DNA of 64,000 nucleotides from Cafeteria roenbergensis (lineage: Eukaryota; Sar; Bigyra; Bicosoecida; Cafeteriaceae), in the NCBI GenBank assembly GCA_008330645.1, contig VLTN01000035.1, positions 124,001 to 188,000 on the forward strand, read 5' to 3'. The notes under the pieces were generated by a model that saw only the letters and a program-made list of their open reading frames with translations, did no database searches and was not told the DNA's origin. The translations under genes were made by a program, and so were the position numbers. Positions 52,653 to 61,490 of the stretch are shown piece by piece. Position 1 is the stretch's first letter. Each line of letters starts with the position of its first letter.

Positions 52653-53442
52653 ATGGCGGCTGCAGCACGTCGCGCCGGCGCTCGGGGCAAGTCCACGATG
52701 ACTCCGGAGCGGCAGCTGCAGATCAAGATCGGTGTCCTCAAGCGGTGAGGCCACAGCAGGCAGGCGCGTGTTGGCGGGCGTTCGCAAGTTGCAAGCCTCG
52801 CTGGTGGCATGGGGCAGCACGCGGGTGGCACCTGGCGCACCTCAGGTTGACTGCACTTTGGATCGGTATCGCTCGGGGGTGTTGGGTGGGGCGGGGGGGG
52901 AAGAAAGGGTGTGCCATCTGAGGCGGGGGGGGGGGGGGGCGTGCCGCAACGGCGGCCAGCAACGCCACCGCTCGCGCGCCCCTCGGAGTCGCACCCGCAG
53001 GACGTCCAAGGACCTGACCGCGTACCAAAAGGAGGTGGAGACGGAGCGTGCGCGCCTGGACAAGCTTGTCACCAGCGGCGCTGACGAGAGCGACCAGACA
53101 CACCAGCACGCCGTCATCGAGGAGGCCGCTTCCATGATTCCCGACACCCTCGGCCGCATCGAGGCTGCCGCGTCGGACCTTGAGGCGTTTTTGGTGAGCC
53201 AGGCCATGTGATGTCGCCCGCATGCCGTGAGGCGTCGGTGTTCGACTCTCGACGCGCTGCGACGGGGGGTGGCGATCGCTTGCTTGCGTTGCATTTCGCA
53301 GGACGCGCACCGCACGGACGAAGGCATCGCCGGTTCGGCTGCCTTGAAGGAGGCCACGGAGCTCATCCACGCACTGCGTGACGACCTGGAGGAGGAAGAG
53401 GGCGAGGACGCAGGCGACGGCGCTGACGAGATGGAGGACTAA
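52653..53442 (+). CDS. TBCA: Tubulin-binding cofactor A (TBCA), 3 exons
   Basis: TBCA captures beta-tubulin released from chaperonin CCT during tubulin folding. The exons are 52653-52744, 53001-53193 and 53302-53442, with introns of 256 and 108 nt (GTGAGG...CGCAG and GTGAGC...CGCAG). The product is 141 residues (human 108). The diagnostic N-terminus is clear (QLQIKIGVLKR), followed across the splice by TSKDLTAYQKEVETERARLD, then EEAASMIPDTLGRIEAAASD, matching the three-helix bundle. The C-terminus is longer and more acidic than usual (EEEEGEDAGDGADEMED). Confidence 0.95.
52925..52939 (+). repeat. G15 homopolymer in TBCA intron 1
   Basis: An uninterrupted run of 15 G in the first intron, flanked by further G-rich sequence, could form a G-quadruplex in the pre-mRNA. 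Confidence 0.85.
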
Positions 53443-53700
53443 TCTGGGGCCAGCGCGCGCGCGCGCCATCGTGCGTGTGTTTGTGTGTGCGCGCGCCTTT
53501 CGTTTGCGTGGCGGCGCAGCAAGTGGCGAGCACGCTTCGCGGACGCCCTCCGCTGCGACCACGCCCCGCAAAAGGGACATACGAGCCCGCGCTTGCTTGA
53601 CGTTGGACGCGCGCAGGCACGCGGAATGCCACGCGGTCGCACGTACCCAGCGAAGCGCCATGGGCCCAACCGACCGGACAGGTGCACGGCGAAGGCGCAC
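53443..53700. other. Convergent intergenic region, TBCA / glycosyltransferase
   Basis: These 258 bp hold both 3' ends. They include alternating purine-pyrimidine stretches (GC and GT runs at about 53454-53495), a composition able to adopt Z-DNA. No gene is seen. Confidence 0.5.
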
Positions 53701-56700
53701 TCACAGCAGCCCGTCGGCTTGCCAACGCTGCAGCATCGTCCTGGCCGCGGCCTCCCACGTCAGCGACTCCGCCGCGCGCTTACGGAGCTGCCGCCGAATC
53801 GCATCCATCTGCGGCGAAGCCTCGCTCCGCAGCGAGCGGATGACAGCGTCCCCAAAGGCGGCCGAAAAGTTAAACGACTCAAAGTACGGCGGCCCGACCG
53901 CGCTCCACGCAGCGGCGGCCTCGGGCTCCGGCCGCACGGCGCCCCCAGCGTCCACGAGAGTCGCAAGGTGCGCGGGCAGGGGCGGCCCGAGGTCGACGTC
54001 GCCCACCAGCTCCGGAAGCACCGACTCCGGGAAGCGGCTCGTGATGGGCAGCGCGCCCAGCGCCATGGCCTTGACAAGAGCGATGCACCCCGTCTCCCGA
54101 AAGGCCGTGGGGTAGGCAAAGAAGGACGCTCGCCTGTAGGCCGTTGCGAGATCGGCAGAGCTGACCATGCCGCGGAGCGTGATGCCGGGCTGGTCGAGCA
54201 TCTGCTTGGTCTGCGCGATCCACTGGCCCGCCGCCTCCTCCCCCATCAGGGCCTGGATGTACGCGTGGAAGCCCCGCGTGAAGCCGTAGAACACCTCGAG
54301 GCGCGCGTGCGGGATGGCAGCGCGGATGCGCGGCCACTGGTGGAGCAGCACGCGCAGCCCGCGGTTGGGCGCTGAGGCGTAGATGACGAGACCGGGCTCC
54401 CGCCGCACTGGCTCCGCAGGGTTCTCCAGGGTCGTCGCTGCCCCGTTGCGCACCACTTGGAACATGTCCGGGATCGCCGTCTCGCCGCCCGACGTCGAGC
54501 TGTGATACGACGAGATTGCAAACACGCCCGTGAACAGAGCGCACGCCTGACGCGCCAAGACGGCCTGGGCAGGAGCCAGCGAGTCGTGGAGCCAGGCATA
54601 CACCCCGCCAAGGCGACCGCCCGTCGCGGCCGCCAGGGCAGCAGCTCGGTCACCCCCGGTCGTGCTAGCAAGCTCGCCGTGAGTTTGCGCAAGGCGCCGA
54701 GCAGCGTCCCGCACCTGAGCTGGCCCAACCAGCATGCCCACGCTCACGGGGTACCGCCACAACACGGCGATGGTCCGGCCGCGCCCGCCAGGGGGCCACT
54801 CCTGCTGCGGGTCGAGCCACGCGGTGGGGTACCACACCGCCCCCGCACTGGCTCGCCCTCGGTGCTCGGGCGGCACCACCGCCTTGTACACCTCTACGTG
54901 AACGCACATGCGGTCTCCGTGCCGCCGGCAGAGCGCCTCCAGGGCGACAATGACCTGCGAGGCTGCCTCCTCGCTGCCCCCCACCGGCTGGTCGAACCAG
55001 GGCCCCCAGTTCTCGAACCAGCCCTGCCCGAACTCCTCAGCGACAAGCACGACCGTGGGGCGGTCGGTGGGGCGAGGCACGAACCGCCGGTCGGCGAGGG
55101 GCACCACCGCGTCGTCGCCCTTGAGCGCCGAGGCCTGGGCGCCCCGCCAGTACCCCACGGCCACAGCCTGCATCAGTCGGGCGTATGTTGCTGCGGAAAC
55201 CCAGTCCACTTCGCCGCTGGCGCCCTTGTACCGCGACCGCCACGCAACCGTCAGCGATGCTTCCAGGCTGTTGGCCGCGTAGAGTAGCTTCGTCGGGCCG
55301 GTCAGCGCCAGCTCGGCGCTGACTCCCCTGTCGGTCACGCCCGGCGCGACCGCCTGCACTGTCGATGGCGACAGAGCTGCCAGCGCCAGGCCTGCCTGGA
55401 CTTGACAGAGCACGGCTGCGGCGGTGGCCTGGGCCACCCGGTGTTGGTCCTGCGCGACCCTGGCCAGCACCAGCTCCGAGAGCGAGCTCAGGAGCTCCAG
55501 AAGCGACACTGCGGTCACGCGCACGTCCTCGCTACGCGCCAGCTCGGAAAGGGCGCTGCGCACCTCCCTTGCAGTGGGGGCCAGCAGCCCTGCGCCCTGC
55601 TCTGCGACGCGCGCTGCAAGCGTCGCCGTGACAACGGCAACGGCCTCGGCGTCCAGGTCCGCGGCCGACAGGAGCGCTCGCGAAGCCAGCCCGTCGCGCG
55701 CAGGAGCGACGAAGAGCACCCCCATCCCCGAGAGCTTGCGCTGAACGCCTGCGAGCTGGCGGCTTGACCCCCCGGCCGCCGACGCGGGATCCCCCGACTG
55801 CGCCAGGTCTTGCTCCAGCACCTGGCGGCGCATCGCGTCGGCCGCCCGCGCGATCACATCGGCAGCGCGACGGCTGTCCACCAGGCTGCCCGCAACCTGG
55901 AGCGCCGACAGCGCGCAGTGGGCCGCGGAGGGGTGCTCCGCCTCCTGCGACACGACAAGCACTGCCGGCCGCTCGTCCAGCTGCATCTGCGCGTCGGCGA
56001 GTGCTTTCGCTGCCAAGTCCCGCAGCTTGCGGGTGCCTTGTGCCAGCCAAGTCAGCGCCGAGGCGCGCAGGGCGGCGTGCTCGGCCTGCAGCATGGCAAG
56101 CGTCACCCGCCAGCCGGTGCGCGTCCCGCTGGGCGGCTGCGGCGCAAACGCGTGCTCGCCGCAGCCGCTGCTGCTGCAGGGAACCCAAGCGCTGGACCCA
56201 GCTGCGGAGGAGCCCTTGTGCGCGCCCATGACAGCCCTTACGCCTGGGAGCAGTGGCTTGCCGCCGTGCTCCTCCGCCGCCGCTCGCTCGGGGTCCTCCA
56301 CGTTGCTCAATACCGCGGCCGTGTCCCACAGCCCCACGCCCACGTCCCGCACCCAGAATTGCGCCGCGCCTTCGCGGCCCGGCGCTGCGGGGCCCCCAGC
56401 GCCGTCGGGTGCAGAGAGACGCACCTGCAGCGCGCTGCAAGTCAGGCACCTGCTGATAGCCTCCAACTGGCCTCCGTCGGCGGCACCGGCGGGCGATGTC
56501 CAGACGTCCCCAGCGCTCCGCACCAGCCGCTCCGGGTCGAGCAGCGTCACGATGAGGGCCGACGCGCTGCTCGACCGCAGCTGCGCCTCCCACCGGTGCG
56601 GACCCCCAGCCGCGGTGGTGTCCCCCGCCGCAAAGACGCCAGCCGCTGACGGCGCCTGCTCTGCCCCGTCCCACGATGCCGCGACTAGCGTCGCCGCCCG

Positions 56701-59700
56701 CCGCGTGTGCCACAGCTCCGCCGCTGCCCAGACGACTCCGTGGAGCCAGGAGCTCAGCGCATGGCGGATCGGGGCGGCGGCTGCCGAGATGGCCCAGCGG
56801 TTGACGAGCGAGCGAGCGGCCTCGATGTTGTAGCTTGCCCCCCCCCTCATGCTGTCGCCGGCAACGGGAGGCACGCTGCAGGGGGCTGCCGGGACGCTTC
56901 CAGGGTCGCGAAGCCCCAGACGCTCGCCCCGCAGCGCCGCGGCAAGAAACCTTGAAGCAGCGTTGGAGGCCGACGCCACAGGCACCCGAATCGGCCCCGC
57001 GATGCCGGAGCTGGCGGACCCCATGGGTGCGGGGGAGCCAACTCTGTGGGCCATCTCCGCCGCGTCGCACTCCATCGACCAGCCGATCGCGTGCCGGTAG
57101 GCCGCCCGCGCCAACAGCGAGACTCTGTCCAGACCCGCGGCGTGCTGCTGGGCGTCGGCCTCTCGGCCGCGCAGCGGCGGGAGCACGATGTGGAACGGGA
57201 GCCAGCCGCCTGGCTGCACTGAAGCTGCAGGCGCCACTGTCCTAGGCCCCGCGCCGGTTGCCGATGCAGCGGGCGGGGCACTCACGCGGCCGCATGCGGG
57301 CGCGACGGCGCGGCGAGAGTGGGATCCGAACGCCCCGCGCACTTGAGCGCGCCGCACGTCCGTGGCTGCGCGGTACCCGCGCTCGATGGCTTGCGTGGTC
57401 CCGGACGAATCGTGCAGCGGTGAGTACGCGGACGCGCGTGCAAGCCTCCGGCGGAGCTGCCACAGGGACTCGGGCCGAGCGACCAGCCGGGTCACAGCCT
57501 CCTGCATTGCACGCGCCGAGTCGTGCACGAGCGTGGCAGACACGGTCTCCAGCAGCGTTTCGCCAAAGCTGGACGGCATGCCACTGGCCGCGGCGCGCAG
57601 GAGCGACGCGCCAACTCTGGCCTCGAACCGCTGGCCTCGCGTCGTGGCGATGGGAATGCCCACAGCGAGCACCTCGGCGGCCGTGGAGTGCGCGTTGTAG
57701 CTGCTGGAGTCCAGCACCAGGTCCAGCATGCCCACGCGAGAGACGTGGGCGGCCCGCGCGGCGCCCGGGACGCACAGCACTCGCCAAGGCGGCACACCTT
57801 GCGCCCCCATCACGGCACGCACAGCCTTGCAGCGCTGGGAGCCAACGCTGCATCCGAGCACGGCCAGCCTCGAGTCGGGCCGAGACCGACGAAGCACGCC
57901 CGCCCACGCCTGAAGGTCGGTGAGGAGCGTGCGGGCAGAGGACCCGATTGTGCCCAGGATGACGCCGTCCTCCGGCACGCCCCAGTGCCTGCGCAGCCAT
58001 CGCACGCAAGGGCCGTTGCGAACAAGGCACGCCGCCACGGAGAGCGGTTTCTCGTGGACCTGGTACACGTGCGGGAGGACGATCAGGCCCTCAGTGGCCA
58101 CGTTTGCAGGGTGCGGGACGCTGGACCATCGCCCCATTGTCTGGCCTGCGGCGGGAAGCGACTCCATGGCCTTGCTTGCCCACACTAGCTGCGCGGCGGG
58201 CCTTGCGGCAGCAGACGCCCGAATGCTTGCGGCACTGCGGCGGGCCTCCTCCAGCCTGGCGGCGCAGCCGGGCGGCAGCAGCTGCTCCAGCGCCGCAGAG
58301 CCGTTGCAGTGGCGAAGGGCCGTTGCCAGTGGGTAGTCAGCACGGAGAAGTGCAGAGGCTCGCAGCAACGCCGCCGGCTTCCCGCTGGCACACGCCTCCC
58401 GCACAGCCCTGGCGCCGGCCCGTGCTGAGGCGTGCATGTAGAGGCGCTCGGGGGGCAGCACCACGGTGTCTGACACCATGTAGTCGCTGTAGGCCGTGCC
58501 GGTCGTGCCCGGGAACCCAAGGTACTGCACGTTGACCGGCGCAGGCCGCTGCTTGCGCAGCTCGTTCCGGACCTCCGTCGTGTAGCCCATGAGGTCAACG
58601 AACACCTCCGACCCAGCCGCGGCAACGGTGCGCAGTGCAGCCTGGGCCTGGGCCCCCGGGAGCCCTGCCGCCGGACCCACGCTGAGGCCGCCGCTAGCTG
58701 GCTTGCCGAGCGCCTCCACCACCGCGTCGTCCGACACAGTTGCCGGCATGACGTGAGTCGGCGGGGAAGAGGCGTCCACAGGGTCGCCCGCGAATGTGAG
58801 CTCCGTGGAGCCGAACTTGGCCCCGCTCGCCTCGCAAGACGGCGCCGCCTCCCAGCTCCAGGCCAGCAGGGTGGACGACAGCGACCCCTTCGCCATGCCC
58901 TCGTGACCCTTGTGGCCTATGAGCGCGGAGAAGGGGCAATAGTCAGGCTGCGGCGCCGCCAGGTTCGGATAGGGCTTGTCCATTGTCACAGCGCCCGTCT
59001 GCTCCGTCGCGGCGCCAGCGACTTGCAGGGCAGCATCCCCAGGAGGCGGAGCCGGGAGCGCCCTCTCGTGGCGCAGCGGCGCCCTGAACTCAGCCGCCAG
59101 CACAATCTCCTCCGCCCCGTGGTCGACTGGCTCGGCCATGACGACGCCGCGCGAGGCAGGCGCGTGCACCAAGGAGTCGGTGCAGCGCGCTCCCACGCCC
59201 GTGGTGGTCACCCAAGGCTTGCCCCGGTCCATTGCGCACTGCTCTTCCATCGAGCTTGTTGGGCTGCGGCCGGACCCGCGAGCAGCCAAACCGAATCGCG
59301 TCGCCAGGCTTGCTCGCCAGCGCCTGGCCGCCGCCATCGTGCTGCCTTCGAGCCCCTGGCTCCAGCTGGCCGGCTCCCCGTTGCTAACCCCGGCGCTCTG
59401 CAGCCTGGCAGCAGCGCCAAGCAGAGACAGCTCCGTGCCCAGGCCAGGCACGATCGCGTCGAAGCTTGCGTTTTGCCGGCACGCTCTGCGGCGATCTTCC
59501 AGCAGCTGCATGAGGCGGTGCGTCAAGCCCCCCCTCCAATCGGCCAGCGACCCTGGTGCAGCCGCAAAATACCCGCCGATCCTGGCGAACGGGCTGCCTC
59601 CCATGCTCAGCTGGCCGGTCGAAGTCTCCGTCTCCGTGCCAGCCCGAGAAGTCTGCCACGGCAGCACGCCGTTCGAGGTCATCCCCCACCTCATCGGTGC

Positions 59701-61125
59701 GTTTGGGGGCCCGTAGAACACCACGATCGCCTCCACCCGGTCCCTCCGATGCGCTGCTGTGACCGCCGCCGTCATGAACCCCATCGGGTGCTGCCGGAGG
59801 TCGTAGGTGGCGTAGGCCACTCGCAGAGGGCTGTCTGGCCCCGCTGTCGCTCCCGATGTCGTGGATCGCAACCCGGGCCCACGTGAGTGCAAGCCCCGGG
59901 TGGCTTGCCTCAGGGATGGCGGCGCATCGGGTTGCCGCTGCCGCGCAACGGGAAAGCGCGTTCGAACGTCCCGGCGCTCGAGGGAAAAGCCACCTGAGAT
60001 GAGCAGTCGGAGCTGCTCGGCCGAGAGCACCGGGCCAAGCATCATGGAGTCGAACGTGATGATACCGGTCAAACCGGCCAGCATCTCAAGCGGGCCCCAC
60101 TCTCGGCCCTTGGCATTCGCGAGCAGCTCCGAAGCCGCATGCTGGGACACGGCAGGAGCGTCCCCGGTCGCCAGAGCCTTCTGCCACAAGCGGGCCACGT
60201 GCGCAGAGTGCTCGTCCTCTAGAGCCACACGGCCCAGGCTGAGCTGGTTGCGCAAGAACCGAGCCAGCAGGTTTGAGCGGGTGAGCGACAAGGGCTCTGC
60301 TCGCGCCTCCTTCTCTGCAAAGGCCACGGCCAAGTCCGCAAGCTCGGGTGACGATGCCGCCAACGCAAAGAGGGCAAGCATGTTGCGCCTGGCAGCCGTG
60401 TAGTCGGCCGGGTGAGGGTTTGGCATGGCGAGAATTCGGTCGAGCTGCTCCTTGGCCTCGTTCAGCCGGCCCACGTTCAGCAGCGCGATGGACAAGTCGC
60501 ACGCGAGCGTGCTTGAGTCGGGCCACTGCGCGACGGCACCCTGCAGCACCCTGGCAGCGCGGTCCCACTGCTGGCGGTTCAGCAGCGACTTGGCCAGCGC
60601 GACCCGCGCGCTGAGGCTATCTGGCATCAGCGCAACCGCCTCTTCGCACTCCGCGATGGCGCGAGCGGCGTCGGCGGTTGTTGCATCCGTCGCGTCCTGG
60701 CAGACAAACACGCAGTGGAACGTCAGAGCGACCCCAAGCCCCGTGCTTGAGCGCGGGCTCGCCGCGCGCTCAAGCATCACACCCTCGGCGAGCAGGCGCC
60801 CCTTCTCGGAGTCAACGAGCTCGCCTTGCCCAGCGTCTGCGAGGAACCCCGCCAGCGCAAGCCGGGCGGGGTACATGCGCGGCATCTGGCGGAGCACGCG
60901 CCACAGGCCGGCCGAGCGCGCTGGCGATGCCTTGTCCAGCACAACCGCCGCGTTGTACACCGTGGCCGCAGCATGCGCTCCCGGGAGGTCTTTCCACCAG
61001 TCCATGGACCCGTCATCAAACAGCGCTGCGCCGCTCGTGCTTGCCGCGCACGCAAGTATCGCAAGCCACAGGCGAGAAACAACGCCCGACCCCAAACGAG
61101 CCGCTGCCCGACGCTGACTGGGCAT
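53701..61125 (-). CDS. Secretory TPR + GT41 (OGT-like) + GT4-like double glycosyltransferase
   Basis: One exon encodes 2,474 residues from the Met at 61125, which opens a signal peptide or anchor (GSGVVSRLWLAILACAASTS). The frame is open to 61281, but that extension is Arg-rich and would mask the signal. TPR-like helices cover about 70-340 (LSARVALAKSLLNRQQWDRA). A GT41 domain follows at about 430-1260: LRVAYATYDLRQHP, VFVDLMGYTTEVRNELRKQR, VQYLGFPGTTGTAYSDY and YNAHSTAAEVLAVGIPIATT, the blocks that define O-GlcNAc transferase/SPINDLY enzymes. After about 700 residues of Ala-rich sequence comes a GT4-type GT-B domain (about 2020-2474): GGSEEAASQVIVALEAL, YASAPNRGLRVLLHQWPRI, YPTAFRETGCIALVKAMALG and PITSRFPESVLPELVG. 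Known OGT/SPINDLY enzymes act in cytosol and nucleus, so the signal peptide is odd. It probably glycosylates secretory-pathway proteins. Confidence 0.88.
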   Translation of the reverse strand: MPSQRRAAARLGSGVVSRLWLAILACAASTSGAALFDDGSMDWWKDLPGAHAAATVYNAAVVLDKASPARSAGLWRVLRQMPRMYPARLALAGFLADAGQGELVDSEKGRLLAEGVMLERAASPRSSTGLGVALTFHCVFVCQDATDATTADAARAIAECEEAVALMPDSLSARVALAKSLLNRQQWDRAARVLQGAVAQWPDSSTLACDLSIALLNVGRLNEAKEQLDRILAMPNPHPADYTAARRNMLALFALAASSPELADLAVAFAEKEARAEPLSLTRSNLLARFLRNQLSLGRVALEDEHSAHVARLWQKALATGDAPAVSQHAASELLANAKGREWGPLEMLAGLTGIITFDSMMLGPVLSAEQLRLLISGGFSLERRDVRTRFPVARQRQPDAPPSLRQATRGLHSRGPGLRSTTSGATAGPDSPLRVAYATYDLRQHPMGFMTAAVTAAHRRDRVEAIVVFYGPPNAPMRWGMTSNGVLPWQTSRAGTETETSTGQLSMGGSPFARIGGYFAAAPGSLADWRGGLTHRLMQLLEDRRRACRQNASFDAIVPGLGTELSLLGAAARLQSAGVSNGEPASWSQGLEGSTMAAARRWRASLATRFGLAARGSGRSPTSSMEEQCAMDRGKPWVTTTGVGARCTDSLVHAPASRGVVMAEPVDHGAEEIVLAAEFRAPLRHERALPAPPPGDAALQVAGAATEQTGAVTMDKPYPNLAAPQPDYCPFSALIGHKGHEGMAKGSLSSTLLAWSWEAAPSCEASGAKFGSTELTFAGDPVDASSPPTHVMPATVSDDAVVEALGKPASGGLSVGPAAGLPGAQAQAALRTVAAAGSEVFVDLMGYTTEVRNELRKQRPAPVNVQYLGFPGTTGTAYSDYMVSDTVVLPPERLYMHASARAGARAVREACASGKPAALLRASALLRADYPLATALRHCNGSAALEQLLPPGCAARLEEARRSAASIRASAAARPAAQLVWASKAMESLPAAGQTMGRWSSVPHPANVATEGLIVLPHVYQVHEKPLSVAACLVRNGPCVRWLRRHWGVPEDGVILGTIGSSARTLLTDLQAWAGVLRRSRPDSRLAVLGCSVGSQRCKAVRAVMGAQGVPPWRVLCVPGAARAAHVSRVGMLDLVLDSSSYNAHSTAAEVLAVGIPIATTRGQRFEARVGASLLRAAASGMPSSFGETLLETVSATLVHDSARAMQEAVTRLVARPESLWQLRRRLARASAYSPLHDSSGTTQAIERGYRAATDVRRAQVRGAFGSHSRRAVAPACGRVSAPPAASATGAGPRTVAPAASVQPGGWLPFHIVLPPLRGREADAQQHAAGLDRVSLLARAAYRHAIGWSMECDAAEMAHRVGSPAPMGSASSGIAGPIRVPVASASNAASRFLAAALRGERLGLRDPGSVPAAPCSVPPVAGDSMRGGASYNIEAARSLVNRWAISAAAAPIRHALSSWLHGVVWAAAELWHTRRAATLVAASWDGAEQAPSAAGVFAAGDTTAAGGPHRWEAQLRSSSASALIVTLLDPERLVRSAGDVWTSPAGAADGGQLEAISRCLTCSALQVRLSAPDGAGGPAAPGREGAAQFWVRDVGVGLWDTAAVLSNVEDPERAAAEEHGGKPLLPGVRAVMGAHKGSSAAGSSAWVPCSSSGCGEHAFAPQPPSGTRTGWRVTLAMLQAEHAALRASALTWLAQGTRKLRDLAAKALADAQMQLDERPAVLVVSQEAEHPSAAHCALSALQVAGSLVDSRRAADVIARAADAMRRQVLEQDLAQSGDPASAAGGSSRQLAGVQRKLSGMGVLFVAPARDGLASRALLSAADLDAEAVAVVTATLAARVAEQGAGLLAPTAREVRSALSELARSEDVRVTAVSLLELLSSLSELVLARVAQDQHRVAQATAAAVLCQVQAGLALAALSPSTVQAVAPGVTDRGVSAELALTGPTKLLYAANSLEASLTVAWRSRYKGASGEVDWVSAATYARLMQAVAVGYWRGAQASALKGDDAVVPLADRRFVPRPTDRPTVVLVAEEFGQGWFENWGPWFDQPVGGSEEAASQVIVALEALCRRHGDRMCVHVEVYKAVVPPEHRGRASAGAVWYPTAWLDPQQEWPPGGRGRTIAVLWRYPVSVGMLVGPAQVRDAARRLAQTHGELASTTGGDRAAALAAATGGRLGGVYAWLHDSLAPAQAVLARQACALFTGVFAISSYHSSTSGGETAIPDMFQVVRNGAATTLENPAEPVRREPGLVIYASAPNRGLRVLLHQWPRIRAAIPHARLEVFYGFTRGFHAYIQALMGEEAAGQWIAQTKQMLDQPGITLRGMVSSADLATAYRRASFFAYPTAFRETGCIALVKAMALGALPITSRFPESVLPELVGDVDLGPPLPAHLATLVDAGGAVRPEPEAAAAWSAVGPPYFESFNFSAAFGDAVIRSLRSEASPQMDAIRRQLRKRAAESLTWEAAARTMLQRWQADGLL

Positions 61126-61490
61126 CCCTGGCCCTTCCCCCCTCCGCCGCCTCCGCCGCCTGGCTGGGCGAGCGCGGCAGCTTGCGCTGGATGGCAGTGC
61201 GCCCGCATGCCGCTCAGCAAGCGGCCCCCAGCGCCGGCAGAGCCGCACGGCCCAACGCAGCAAAATGCCGCCAGCGCGCACGGCTCTCTGGGGCGGAGAG
61301 GGATCCGCTGGTATCCATTTGGGGCATATCAGCCCCTCCCCCGCCTTGCGCGTGGGCGCGGCCGGGCGGCTCTGGCAGACTGGCTTTCCGTGCTTTGGGT
61401 CATTGCGGCACCTCTCTCAATAGCGGGTCACACGAATCGCGGTCCTTCACATCGGCAGCGGCGGAGGCGGGCGCGGGTGCAGGCTCGCTG
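61126..61490. other. 365-bp intergenic region
   Basis: It contains the promoter of the glycosyltransferase gene and the 3' end of the EF-hand gene upstream (both on the minus strand, tandem). A T/A-containing stretch near 61395-61450 is less GC-rich than its surroundings. No gene or RNA is seen. Confidence 0.35.

Noticed and set aside
52489-52668. Upstream start (52668) for the dehydrogenase kinase
   Set aside because: It would overlap the TBCA start codon on the other strand, and the added 60 residues show no family resemblance. The Met at 52488 gives a plausible targeting peptide directly before the conserved helices.
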